Below, piece by piece: positions 25,413 to 33,348 of a DNA stretch of 37,092 nt; the stretch's first letter is position 1, and each line of letters starts with the position of its first letter. A program made the translations under genes and the position numbers. The DNA comes from Acidimicrobiia bacterium (GTDB lineage Bacteria; Actinomycetota; Acidimicrobiia; Acidimicrobiales; JANYDT01): assembly GCA_025359845.1 (NCBI GenBank), contig JANYDT010000199.1, forward strand, positions 1-37,092, in the 5' to 3' direction. The notes under the pieces were generated by a model. That model had not been told where the DNA came from, ran no database searches, and saw only the letters and a program-made list of their open reading frames with translations.

Positions 25413-26332
25413 CGATTCCAGTCTGCCAGGACCCGTTCGGCGATGTTGTCGATATCGTCTCCCGAGGTGCTGTTCATGTCGATCCAATGGATGCGCGGAT
25501 CGCGCCGGAACCAGCGTTCCTGGCGCTTGGCGAAGCTCACCGTACGCCGTCGCGCCTCCGCCAATGCTTCGTCGAGCGGGCCGTCGCCGTCAATGTGGGC
25601 CAGGAGTTCGCGGTAGCCGAGGGCTTGGGCGGCGGTGCGGCTGAGCCGACTGCCATACGTCGCCCGTAAGTCGCGAACCTCAGCGAGGAAGCCGGCGCCG
25701 AGCTGTTGCTGATAGCGCTCGGCGATACGGCGGGCCAAGATCGCCCGATCGACACGGAGGCCGACGAGCTGAAACGGCGGCGCATCGGTCGTAGGGTCGA
25801 TGGCCAGACGCGACGGCTGGAGCCCCGGACCGAAGCTCGAAAACGGCCGGCCACTGCCGATCGTCACTTCGAGCGCTCGAACGATGCGGCGATGGTTTCC
25901 GGGTTCGATCTTCTTGGCCGCCACTGCGTCGACCTCGACGAGTTGCGCCCACAGCTCAGCGGTCGGTTGGGAGTCGAGTGCGGCCTTGATCTCGGGCCAC
26001 TGGCCAGGCAGGGTCAGGCCGTTCACCAACGCGTCGATGTACAACCCCGTCCCGCCGACGACCACCACGCGCGGCACCTGCGCCAGGACCGCGGTGGCGA
26101 GCCGCTGAAACTCGGCCACCGAGAACTCCTCGTCGGGGGCCACCACATCTATGAGGTGATGGGTAACGCGGCGTCGTTCAGCCCTGGTCGGCTTGGCCGT
26201 ACCGATGTCCATCCCGCGGTAGACGGCCATCGAGTCGGCCGACACGATCTCGGCTCCGGCCCGTTGCGCCACAGCCAACGCCAAGGACGACTTTCCCGAT
26301 GCGGTGGGCCCCACGATCACCAGATTGCTCAT
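25409..26332 (-). CDS. miaA: tRNA dimethylallyltransferase
   Basis: Adds the dimethylallyl group to A37 of tRNAs that read UNN codons. The 307-residue protein has the P-loop GPTASGKS (8-15), DSMAVYRGMDIGTAKPT (33-49), HHLID (58-62), VVGGTGLYI and the C-terminal SFAKRQERWFRRD segment, all standard for MiaA. The ATG at 26332 overlaps the stop of the upstream nucleotidyltransferase-like gene by four bases (ATGA), and its own stop overlaps dapF in the same way. Confidence 0.97.
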   Translation of the reverse strand: MSNLVIVGPTASGKSSLALAVAQRAGAEIVSADSMAVYRGMDIGTAKPTRAERRRVTHHLIDVVAPDEEFSVAEFQRLATAVLAQVPRVVVVGGTGLYIDALVNGLTLPGQWPEIKAALDSQPTAELWAQLVEVDAVAAKKIEPGNHRRIVRALEVTIGSGRPFSSFGPGLQPSRLAIDPTTDAPPFQLVGLRVDRAILARRIAERYQQQLGAGFLAEVRDLRATYGSRLSRTAAQALGYRELLAHIDGDGPLDEALAEARRRTVSFAKRQERWFRRDPRIHWIDMNSTSGDDIDNIAERVLADWNR

Positions 26333-28218
26333 GAGGGTACGGATCGCGCCATCCGACCGGCTTCTCGGCGCAGGCGGTCGGCCAGCACGTGCTCGTAGTC
26401 GGTCGGCCAGTCCACGTCGAACCGCAGGCAGACATCGACGACGGAGTCACGGACACGACCCGCCAACGCGGCCACGTGGTCGATGGCGTTCGCCCCGGCC
26501 CCCGGAATCACCATCGTGTCGATCAGCGCGTCAGGGACCGGTTCTGGGCGACCCGACGTGAATGATCCGACGTTGCTGCGATAGACGATGTCGCGACCGT
26601 CGATGGCGATCGCGCGGAGGTCCCACGCCAATTCCACGGCGCCGATCTCGTCGCCTCGGCCGGTCACGGCGGCGATTTCGGCAAGCGCCACCAGGCATCG
26701 ATCTCTCAGTCTACGGGCGAGTTCGCGGCGTTTCTCGGTCGAGGTCACCGCCGGGAGCGGGACCAGCGTGGAGCGGCTAGCCCAAGCGCCCGACTGGCGA
26801 CCGAGGTCGAGCAGGCGCATGTCCATTGAGGTCCACATGTTCGTGGCGTGTTCGGGCCTGACCATGACCTCGATGGTCGACCAATCGGGCGTCACCATAC
26901 GCACGAAATCCGGTCCCCCCCGAGCCGTCATCACGTGACGAACCGAAGCCGTGAGCGGTTCCGCGAACGTCTTGCGAAATGATTCGAGCAACTCGTCGGC
27001 CACCACGACGTGAACGTCGAGGTCACTGTAGGCGTCGGCCCGGCCGGCCATGAGGGAACCGCCGAGCCCGACGCCGACGATGCGATGATCGCCGCGGGCC
27101 CAACCCAGGAGTTCGCTCAGCGGCCTACGAAGGGTGTCTGGCAGGGTCAGCGACGCCGCGTCTGCCCCGGTCGCGTCCAGCCATACCGGGATCTCCTGGG
27201 CCCAGCCGTCGTTCAGGGCGGTCGCCGCGCCATCGGTCGATTCTTGTTGATAAGAAGGGGTATCGAGCGCGGCGTTGATCGTTTCGGCGGCCGGGCCCAG
27301 ATGGCGCTCGAGATAGCGAGCGACGGCGGCCATTGCATCGGTCGGTTCGGCGGCGCCGGCTTCCGCCAGGATCGACCGTCCCGACACAAGCGCCATCGCC
27401 GCGGCATCGAGGATGTTCGCATTCACGTCGTCGGGATGGACCGGTCGCAATTGGCGGAGCCGATCCAACGCCCCAGGATTCAGCAGACGATGCGGCGCCA
27501 CGGTCAGCCAGACGCGGTGGGCCAAGCGCTTGGCGTCAATCGCGTCAGGAAGGCCGGTCACGACACCGGACTCCAGCCCCAGAAACTCGGTCACGATGAG
27601 TCGCAGTCCGCGCAGCGTCTCCATCGCCAGTTCGTGCGCATTGGGGCGGGCGACGAGTTTCGGAGTGTCGCCCAGAAAATGGAGCAGATCGACAAAGACC
27701 GATCGAACCCGTTCGGGAGCTGACCATCTGGGCACTACCGGCGCCAGCGCAACCTTCGAACCGCGCCGCGCCCAAGCCACGATGGCGGGTTGCTCGACCC
27801 CCGCCAGCACGGTCGCCCTTACTTCAGTCAGCACCCCTCCTGCGGAGACGACCCGTTGACCGAAGACGGGTGCAAAATCGCGGCGCAGCGAGTGGACGAT
27901 GATCGGCTCGCGCCACAAGGGCGGTCCGAGGCGATCGGCGACCGCGCCGACGGCGCGCTGACAACGGCTCCCGAGTGATTCCGAGTGAGGAGAGCGGGCG
28001 CCCAACCCATCGTCATCGGCCTCGTCCTCGTGCTGGTCGATGATCACAATCAGATCGAGAGGATCGAACCGGTCGGCCACCAAAGGAAGGCCTACAAGCA
28101 ACGCCGTCACGGCCGGCTGCGAGCGGCAGGCCCTCAGCGCCCGTTCCATGATCAGTCCGTGACGTCGACCGAGTTGCGCGAGCACAGCGTCAACCTCGGT
28201 TGACCACGGGACTCGCAT
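26329..28218 (-). CDS. Putative nucleotidyltransferase-fold protein, apparent tandem domain duplication
   Basis: A 629-residue cytoplasmic protein without a family name I can assign. Residues 380-406 contain the minimal nucleotidyltransferase signature GLGGSLMAGRADAYSDLDVHVVV: Gly-Ser 387-388, Asp399 and Asp401, with a possible third acidic residue at Glu450 (STIEVMV). A similar stretch near the N-terminus, LLVGLPLVADRFDPLDLIVII (40-60), looks like a degenerate first copy that has lost Gly-Ser. Each copy is followed by a helical region. Substrate could be a nucleotide, aminoglycoside-like small molecule or RNA. Translational coupling to miaA and closeness to surE hint at nucleotide or tRNA metabolism, but this is only context. 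The ATG at 28218 lacks a strong ribosome site. Confidence 0.7.
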   Translation of the reverse strand: MRVPWSTEVDAVLAQLGRRHGLIMERALRACRSQPAVTALLVGLPLVADRFDPLDLIVIIDQHEDEADDDGLGARSPHSESLGSRCQRAVGAVADRLGPPLWREPIIVHSLRRDFAPVFGQRVVSAGGVLTEVRATVLAGVEQPAIVAWARRGSKVALAPVVPRWSAPERVRSVFVDLLHFLGDTPKLVARPNAHELAMETLRGLRLIVTEFLGLESGVVTGLPDAIDAKRLAHRVWLTVAPHRLLNPGALDRLRQLRPVHPDDVNANILDAAAMALVSGRSILAEAGAAEPTDAMAAVARYLERHLGPAAETINAALDTPSYQQESTDGAATALNDGWAQEIPVWLDATGADAASLTLPDTLRRPLSELLGWARGDHRIVGVGLGGSLMAGRADAYSDLDVHVVVADELLESFRKTFAEPLTASVRHVMTARGGPDFVRMVTPDWSTIEVMVRPEHATNMWTSMDMRLLDLGRQSGAWASRSTLVPLPAVTSTEKRRELARRLRDRCLVALAEIAAVTGRGDEIGAVELAWDLRAIAIDGRDIVYRSNVGSFTSGRPEPVPDALIDTMVIPGAGANAIDHVAALAGRVRDSVVDVCLRFDVDWPTDYEHVLADRLRREAGRMARSVPS

Positions 28219-28250
28219 TGGATGGCCGGTCGGCGATCGTCGGCGTAACG

Positions 28251-29075
28251 CTACGGGCCGAGGAGGGCGCGCAGCGCGTCTTCGGCCACCGCGGCGCGGG
28301 TCGGCGCATCACCGGTAATACGACTAAGGAACGTGATCGACACTTCGCCCCGCTCGACAGCCCCGCCGTCAGTATCGGACGGGAGTTCCAGCGCGTCACC
28401 CCAATTCATTTTCACATAGAAGGTGTTTTCGTGGCCGAGCTTCGGTTCGATGTCGGCCGAAACCATGGTTCGCGGCGGCATAGCCCCGATGATCGTTCGG
28501 CGCCACCCCTTTATTTCGGCGATCGGAAGGTTCGGAATGTTGAGGTTCACGACGATCGGTTCCGGCGGCAAGTTCGCCACAATCGCCGCGACCACGACCT
28601 CGGCGACCTCCGCCGCGCTCTCCCAGAGTTGGTCGACCAACATCTCGTCCCACCCTTGGCCTTCGACCCCGAAGCCTTTCACCGCTTGACTGACCGCGAT
28701 GGCATTGACACCGCCGTTTCGGGCCGTCAGCGCGGCTCCGACGGTGCCGGAGTGATACACCGCCCGACCGACGTTGGCTCCCGGGTTGATGCCCGACACG
28801 ACCAGATCGAACGGCGCCCCGAAGGCACCAAGGCGGGAGAACATCACGCACAGGGCCGGCGGCCCAGTGACGGCCCAAGCTTCATCGATCCCTGCGATGG
28901 TGACCCGGTGAATCTCGGGCTGGATGAGATGGAGCGCCCCGAGCGCGGCACCGGCTCCGGAGTACTCCCGATCGGGGGCGGCGACCACCACTTCACCATG
29001 GTTGGCCACCGCCCGAGCGAGAACATGCAGCCCCTGTGAGTCGATGCCATCATCATTGGTCACGAGAATTCGCAC
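28251..29075 (-). CDS. surE: 5'/3'-nucleotidase SurE
   Basis: Metal-dependent nucleotidase acting on nucleoside monophosphates and some polyphosphates. The 274-residue protein begins VRILVTNDDGIDSQGL, where the Asp-Asp pair binds the metal. It also shows VVVAAPDREYSGAGAAL, GPPALCV and VVSGINPGANVG (metal-site Asn), then YHSGTVGAA, all SurE hallmarks. The start is a GTG at 29075. It is the first gene of the minus-strand operon and is followed after 32 bases by the nucleotidyltransferase-like gene. A perfect 16-bp palindrome lies 50 bases upstream. Confidence 0.95.
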   Translation of the reverse strand: MRILVTNDDGIDSQGLHVLARAVANHGEVVVAAPDREYSGAGAALGALHLIQPEIHRVTIAGIDEAWAVTGPPALCVMFSRLGAFGAPFDLVVSGINPGANVGRAVYHSGTVGAALTARNGGVNAIAVSQAVKGFGVEGQGWDEMLVDQLWESAAEVAEVVVAAIVANLPPEPIVVNLNIPNLPIAEIKGWRRTIIGAMPPRTMVSADIEPKLGHENTFYVKMNWGDALELPSDTDGGAVERGEVSITFLSRITGDAPTRAAVAEDALRALLGP

Positions 29076-29124
29076 TGGACAGTTCTAGTAGACGCTCGCG
29101 GAATTCGTGGCCGTCGCCTTGGAA

Positions 29125-29140
29125 GCAACGTCGACGTTGC
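29125..29140. promoter_or_regulatory. Perfect 16-bp palindrome between divergent genes (candidate operator)
   Basis: GCAACGTCGACGTTGC is its own reverse complement over all 16 bases. It lies midway between the surE start (29075, minus) and the SnoaL-like start (29168, plus), where a dimeric repressor or activator site would be expected. The regulator is unknown. Confidence 0.45.
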
Positions 29141-29167
29141 GGGTAAGTTGTCGATCGTGAGTTTGCC

Positions 29168-29574
29168 ATGATTGACACCGCCGACCGTTTGGCCATACAC
29201 GAGTTGCTGGCCGACTACGGAAACCTGATCGACGAACGCCAGTTCTCCCGCACGCACGAATTGTTGACGGCCGATGCTCGATACGTGCTCGTCGGATTTG
29301 GCCGGCCATCGACGGCGTCGTCGTCGGCTACGCCGCCATCGCCGACTTCTGGCGTGACCCGGCCCAGCATCCTCTCGCCCATCACGTCACCAACGTTCGC
29401 GTCACCGCCGACGGCACCGTCCGAGTCCATTCCAAAATCATCGGCGTCGGCAACAAGGGCAGGGTAGGCAGCGCGACGTACCACGACGTGGTGGCAAAAA
29501 CACCCGCAGGCTGGCGCATGTCGGAACGGATCATCACCTTGCGCACCCCCGACTCGATCCCTGCGGTCACTTAG
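29168..29574 (+). pseudogene. SnoaL-like (NTF2-fold) protein, frameshifted
   Basis: The frame from the ATG at 29168 encodes DRLAIHELLADYGNLIDERQ and continues to LLTADARYVLVGFGRP, typical of the N-terminus of polyketide-cyclase/SnoaL-like proteins. It then turns into Ser/Pro/Thr nonsense and stops at 29467. The other frame carries the missing second half from about 29308: IDGVVVGYAAIADFWRDPAQ, then VTNVRVTADGTVRVHSKIIG and GWRMSERIITLR, ending with TAG at 29572-29574. Restoring one base near 29300-29308 joins the halves into about 136 residues. It may be a recent mutation or a sequencing error. SnoaL-like proteins are small enzymes or binding proteins with many substrates; the function is unknown. 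Confidence 0.8.
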
Positions 29575-29648
29575 CCCGCGTCGCGCCGCATTTGACGCCC
29601 TCCGGCAATTCGGGTTGCGAACCGAGGCTCATCCGGTCACGCTTGGGC

Positions 29649-29934
29649 ATGACGATTTGGCCCCTGTTCGACATCCGCATTCGGACCCCTCGCCTTGAGC
29701 TGCGACTGCCGACCGATGACCTTGGTTCCGCTCTAGCGGAGGTCGCCGCGGCAGGGATACATCCCCCCGAGTTCATGCCGTTCCTTGTCCCATGGACCGA
29801 CGTGCCTCCGCCCTTGCAGCAGCGCAATTCGATGCAACATTGGTGGAGCAATCGGGCGCTTTGGCAGCCTGAGAAGTGGATAGCCAATTTCGCGGTGCTC
29901 TACGAGGGCACCCGGGGCCGGGCAGACTGGAGGA
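29649..29934 (+). pseudogene. GNAT-family acetyltransferase, N-terminal fragment
   Basis: From the ATG at 29649 the product reads IRIRTPRLELRLPTDDL and, further on, GIHPPEFMPFLVPWTDVPPP, then WKP-like WQPEKWIANFAVLYEG. This matches the first half of actinobacterial GNAT N-acetyltransferases. The acetyl-CoA binding half (the Q/RxxGxG/A region) is absent. After about residue 92 the frame runs antiphase into the peptidase gene that begins at 29935 and yields only low-complexity sequence to 30398. The gene therefore looks truncated at the junction with the peptidase. The frame is also open upstream to 29592, but family similarity begins after 29649. Confidence 0.72.
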
Positions 29935-32199
29935 GTGGCCGACACCTTTCCTCGCCAGTACGCCCGCACCCGGCGTTTTACGCTCGGGGAACCACGTGGG
30001 TTCCGGGTATCGCCCGACGACTGTCGGGTCGTGTTTCTGCGCAGTCGCGGCGGCAGCGACCCCGTCACCTGCCTTTGGGTGCTCGACTTGCCCGCACCCA
30101 ATGCTCCGGCCCCTGGAGTACCAGGGCCCTCAACCTCGGCGGCGCCCGACCCAGGGGCACCGGGCGAGGGTCCGGCGGAGGGCGCGGCCACCCCAGGGTC
30201 GGGGAGGGCGCCGCACCCAACCGAGCGACTCGTCGCCGACCCGCTGGCCCTGTTCACCCTCGACGCAGCCCTGCCCGAGGCCGAGAAGGCCCAACGCGAG
30301 CGCCTCCGAGAGTCGGCCGAAGGCATCACGTCGTTCGCCGCCGACAAAGAACTGACCCTCGCATGCTTCACGGTCCAAGGGCGCCTGTTCATCACTGATC
30401 TGAGGGACCCGGGCGCCGCCCCACGATCGATCCCGCCCAACGGCGTCTTCGACCCGCGTTTGTCGCCGGATGGATCGTTCATCGCCTACCTTGCCGGACG
30501 GTCCGTCCGGGTATGCGCGGCGGACGGTTCAGACGACCGCCAGCTCGCCGGGGAGGACGACGAGCAAATCACCTGGGGTCAGGCCGACTTCGTGGCGGCC
30601 GAGGAACTCGACCGTTATCGGGGTTATTGGTGGTCGCCCGACTCGACTCGGCTGCTCGCGGCCAGGGTCGATACCACCGCGGTCCAGCAATGGCACATTT
30701 CCGATCCGGCCCATCCGGAGCGCACGCCTGCGGTGCACCGGTACCCCGCGGCCGGAACGCCGAACGCAATCGTGACCTTGGCCATCCTGGGGCTGGATGG
30801 ATCTCGGACGCCAGTGGCTTGGGACTCGACGGCACTGCCGTACCTCGTCGACGCGTATTGGACTGACACCGCGTTGCACCTACTGCTCATGAACAGGGCG
30901 CAAACCGCGCAACAACTCGTGCGAGTCGATCCGGCCACCGGAGCCTCGACCACCGTCAGCGAAACCCATAGTGACGTCTGGGTGGAGAAGGCGCCTGGCA
31001 CCCCCGCCTGGTTGGCCGACGGTCGCCTGGTCGGGGTCGCGCCGAGCGATGACGACTTCGCTCTCTTCTTCGGCGCCGAGCGGATGACGACGGCGGCGGT
31101 GCAGGTTCGCCGGGTCGCGCACGTCGGAGACGACTACGCCATCATCTGCGTCAACGACGCCACGACATGGGAGCAGTCAGCCGTCGTAGTCCCAGCGTCA
31201 CAATCTGCGGCCGGAGCACCGTCGGCCGCACGAGCGCACTCGGTCGAAGGAGCACCGACCGTCACCCGGGCACAGAAACTCGCGACAGGAGGAGGCGTCG
31301 ATGTCGTGGTGGGTCGGGACGTCGCCGTGGTGCGATCGTCGACGATGCAGCGGACGAGCACCAACGTCGTGAGATGGCGCACGGGCGAAGTCGTGGCCGA
31401 AATTGCCAGCCACGCCGAGACCCCCCTGGTCGACCCGAAACCGAGCTTCATGCTCGTCCATGACCGGATCCCCGTAGCGGTGTTATTGCCCGCGGGCGCC
31501 GCCGGCCGGGATCCGTCCACGAAGTTACCCGTGCTCATGAACCCCTACGGAGGGCCGCATGCCCAGATGGTGATGGCCACGAGGGGCGCGCATCTCACCA
31601 GCCAATGGTTGGCCGATCAGGGCTTCGCCGTTGTGGTGGTGGATGGACGGGGCACGCCCGGCCGTGGCGTCAGCTGGGAGCACGCCGTCCACAACGACCT
31701 AGCCGGACCGGTGCTCGACGATCAGGTCGAGGGGTTGCTCGGGGCGGCCGAGCGCTATCCGCAACTCGACCTCACCCGGGTGGGCATCCGGGGCTGGTCG
31801 TTCGGCGGATATCTGGCCGCACTGGCCGTTCTGCGACGCCCCGACATATTCCACGCCGCCATCGCCGGCGCGCCCGTCACCGAATGGCGGCTTTACGACA
31901 CCGGATACACCGAGCGCTACCTCGGTGATCCATCAACCAATGGTGTCGCCTACGACAGTTCGTCACTCTTGGTTGACGCCTACCGGCTCGAGCGTCCCCT
32001 CATGCTCGTGCACGGCTTGGCCGACGACAACGTCGTCGTCGCTCACACCCTCCAGTTCTCCAGCGCGCTGTTGGCCGCCGGCAAACCCCATGAGGTTCTC
32101 CCCCTCTCGGGCGTGACCCACATGACTCCACAAGAGGTCGTGGCCGAAAACCTGTTGCTCCTTCAAGTGGAGTTTCTCAAACGCCAACTCCGGGTGTGA
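29935..32199 (+). CDS. S9 family dipeptidyl-peptidase IV-like serine peptidase
   Basis: A 754-residue prolyl-oligopeptidase family enzyme that would remove N-terminal dipeptides. The N-terminal two thirds are a DPP IV-type beta propeller, with QITWGQADFVAAEELDRYRGYWWSPDS carrying the Glu-Glu pair that binds the substrate amino terminus. The C-terminal hydrolase domain has the nucleophile Ser622 in GWSFGGY, the acid in HGLADDNV (Asp697 or 698) and His729 in GVTHMT. There is no signal peptide, so it is probably cytoplasmic. Odd features are Pro/Ala/Gly-rich inserts at residues 52-96 and about 420-445. The start is the GTG at 29935, directly after GGAGGA, an unusually tight spacing; the family N-terminus (FPRQYARTRRFTLGEPRGFR) supports it. 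Confidence 0.93.
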   Translation: MADTFPRQYARTRRFTLGEPRGFRVSPDDCRVVFLRSRGGSDPVTCLWVLDLPAPNAPAPGVPGPSTSAAPDPGAPGEGPAEGAATPGSGRAPHPTERLVADPLALFTLDAALPEAEKAQRERLRESAEGITSFAADKELTLACFTVQGRLFITDLRDPGAAPRSIPPNGVFDPRLSPDGSFIAYLAGRSVRVCAADGSDDRQLAGEDDEQITWGQADFVAAEELDRYRGYWWSPDSTRLLAARVDTTAVQQWHISDPAHPERTPAVHRYPAAGTPNAIVTLAILGLDGSRTPVAWDSTALPYLVDAYWTDTALHLLLMNRAQTAQQLVRVDPATGASTTVSETHSDVWVEKAPGTPAWLADGRLVGVAPSDDDFALFFGAERMTTAAVQVRRVAHVGDDYAIICVNDATTWEQSAVVVPASQSAAGAPSAARAHSVEGAPTVTRAQKLATGGGVDVVVGRDVAVVRSSTMQRTSTNVVRWRTGEVVAEIASHAETPLVDPKPSFMLVHDRIPVAVLLPAGAAGRDPSTKLPVLMNPYGGPHAQMVMATRGAHLTSQWLADQGFAVVVVDGRGTPGRGVSWEHAVHNDLAGPVLDDQVEGLLGAAERYPQLDLTRVGIRGWSFGGYLAALAVLRRPDIFHAAIAGAPVTEWRLYDTGYTERYLGDPSTNGVAYDSSSLLVDAYRLERPLMLVHGLADDNVVVAHTLQFSSALLAAGKPHEVLPLSGVTHMTPQEVVAENLLLLQVEFLKRQLRV

Positions 32200-32232
32200 G
32201 CCCACCGATGGGCGCTCGGCATTCGACCGACG

Positions 32233-32249
32233 GGCGCGCAACGCGCGCC
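32233..32249 (+). terminator. GC hairpin downstream of the S9 peptidase gene
   Basis: GGCGCGC-AAC-GCGCGCC, a seven-base-pair stem with a three-base loop, followed by TTGG, not a full T-run. It lies 34 bases past the peptidase stop and just before the promoter-like box of the next gene. It may be a weak terminator. Confidence 0.4.
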
Positions 32250-32254
32250 TTGGC

Positions 32255-32260
32255 TATGGT
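32255..32260 (+). promoter_or_regulatory. Putative -10 box (TATGGT) of the AsnC-domain gene
   Basis: TATGGT is followed by exactly six bases and the ATG at 32267. No Shine-Dalgarno sequence is present, consistent with a leaderless transcript. Confidence 0.42.
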
Positions 32261-32266
32261 CACACC

Positions 32267-32506
32267 ATGATCACTGCTTTCATCCTCCTGCGAGTCGAAT
32301 ATTCTCATCTCGTCGAGATTGCCGAAACGCTGGCCAAGACCCCTAACGTTGCAGAGGTGTACGCCGTCGCCGGAGACGAAGACATCATCGCCATTGTTCG
32401 CGGCACCGATACCGAAGCGATCGCCGACGTCGTCACACATCAGATCGTGAAGATTCCCGGTGTGAAGGGCTGCCGGACCAAAGTGGCGCTGCGCCGCTAC
32501 AGCTGA
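32267..32506 (+). CDS. Stand-alone Lrp/AsnC ligand-binding (RAM) domain protein
   Basis: A 79-residue protein made only of the AsnC/Lrp effector domain: AFILLRVEYSHLVEIAETLA, then VAEVYAVAGDEDIIAIVRG, then the helix and final strand to VALRRYS. The alternating beta-alpha-beta-beta-alpha-beta pattern and the GDEDIIA turn are those of the RAM domain, which binds amino acids and oligomerises. There is no DNA-binding helix-turn-helix, so it cannot act as a classic Lrp regulator alone. Such single-domain proteins are frequent in Actinobacteria and may sense small molecules or partner with full-length regulators. A strong terminator follows it. Confidence 0.9.
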   Translation: MITAFILLRVEYSHLVEIAETLAKTPNVAEVYAVAGDEDIIAIVRGTDTEAIADVVTHQIVKIPGVKGCRTKVALRRYS

Positions 32507-32510
32507 CCGG

Positions 32511-32532
32511 GGCGGCCCTACGGCCGCCTTTT
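32511..32532 (+). terminator. Rho-independent terminator
   Basis: GGCGGCC-CTAC-GGCCGCC followed by TTTT: a seven-base-pair all-GC stem, a four-base loop and a short T-run, starting four bases after the AsnC-domain stop codon. It is the clearest intrinsic terminator in the window. Confidence 0.85.
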
Positions 32533-32586
32533 CTCTTGGACGACGAACCGACCATCTGGCCTGACCTCCAGCAACTGGGTGCCAGG

Positions 32587-32592
32587 TAGGCT
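32587..32592 (+). promoter_or_regulatory. Putative -10 box (TAGGCT) of the class II aldolase-like gene
   Basis: TAGGCT is followed by six bases and the ATG at 32599, the leaderless layout again. It comes after the terminator at 32511-32532, so the aldolase-like gene probably has its own promoter. Confidence 0.4.
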
Positions 32593-32598
32593 TCGGCC

Positions 32599-33348
32599 AT
32601 GTTCGCCCGACCCGAAACCGTAACCGAGGAGCAGTTGAGGATCGATCTCGCAGCCGCGTTTCGGCTCGCAGCCGAGCACGACCTCCACGAGGGCATAGCC
32701 AACCACTTCTCGGCTTTATTACCTGACGACACGCACTTCTTGGTCAACCCGTTCGGCCTCCACTTCAGTGAGATTCGGGCGAGCGACCTCCTCGTGCTCG
32801 ACTTCGATGGCAACGTCGTACGAGGCCACGGCGTACCGGCTCCGAGCGCCAAACATATCCATGCGCCGGTGCATCGTCTGTGCCCGCAGGCCCGCGTGCT
32901 GATGCACTCCCATCAGCCGTACGCCACCGCACTCACGATGACCGGTGAGGGGCGTCTCCAGTGGGCGTTGCAAACGACAGCGCGCTTCTACGGGCGGGTC
33001 GCATACGACCGCGACTACGACGGAGTGGCGCTCGGCGACGAGGTGGGCGAGCGCATGGCCAAAATGATCGGCACGAGCGAGATCTTGATGATGGGCAACC
33101 ACGGCGTCATGACCATCGCCCCCACCATCGCCCAGGCCTACGACGACCTGTACTTTCTCGAACGGGCGGCCAAAACGCAGTTGATCGCGCAGTCCAGTGG
33201 CCAGCCGCTACGCCTGCTCGACCCGGCCATGGTCGAACAGGTCGCAGCCCAAACCACCGTGGAACGCTTCGACCACGGCTACGTCACCGCCCACTTCGCT
33301 GCGCTCAAGCGGGTCCTCGACCGCCGCGACCCTTCCTATCAACACTGA
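32599..33348 (+). CDS. Class II aldolase/adducin family protein
   Basis: A 249-residue protein of the class II aldolase/adducin fold. Zinc ligands are expected in MHSHQ (His103, His105) and MGNHGV (His168). Other family features are FLVNPFGLHFSEI near residue 47 and the helical C-terminal part. In L-fuculose or L-ribulose phosphate enzymes a catalytic Glu occupies the segment corresponding to APSAKHIHAPVH (81-92), and none is seen there, so classical aldolase activity is doubtful. Relatives without this Glu include decarboxylase or oxygenase-like members and adducin-type proteins. Its last ten bases overlap the convergent Gfo/Idh/MocA gene. The substrate is unknown, perhaps a sugar acid given its neighbours. 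Confidence 0.85.
   Translation: MFARPETVTEEQLRIDLAAAFRLAAEHDLHEGIANHFSALLPDDTHFLVNPFGLHFSEIRASDLLVLDFDGNVVRGHGVPAPSAKHIHAPVHRLCPQARVLMHSHQPYATALTMTGEGRLQWALQTTARFYGRVAYDRDYDGVALGDEVGERMAKMIGTSEILMMGNHGVMTIAPTIAQAYDDLYFLERAAKTQLIAQSSGQPLRLLDPAMVEQVAAQTTVERFDHGYVTAHFAALKRVLDRRDPSYQH

Noticed and set aside
24138..25616. 492-codon plus-strand ORF opposite hflX and dapF
   Set aside because: Both genes on the minus strand carry full catalytic motifs, so the long antisense frame is a codon-bias artefact.
29935..30398. Continuation of the GNAT reading frame into the peptidase gene
   Set aside because: The peptidase frame carries conserved sequence here; the GNAT frame yields only Arg/Pro/Gly-rich residues.
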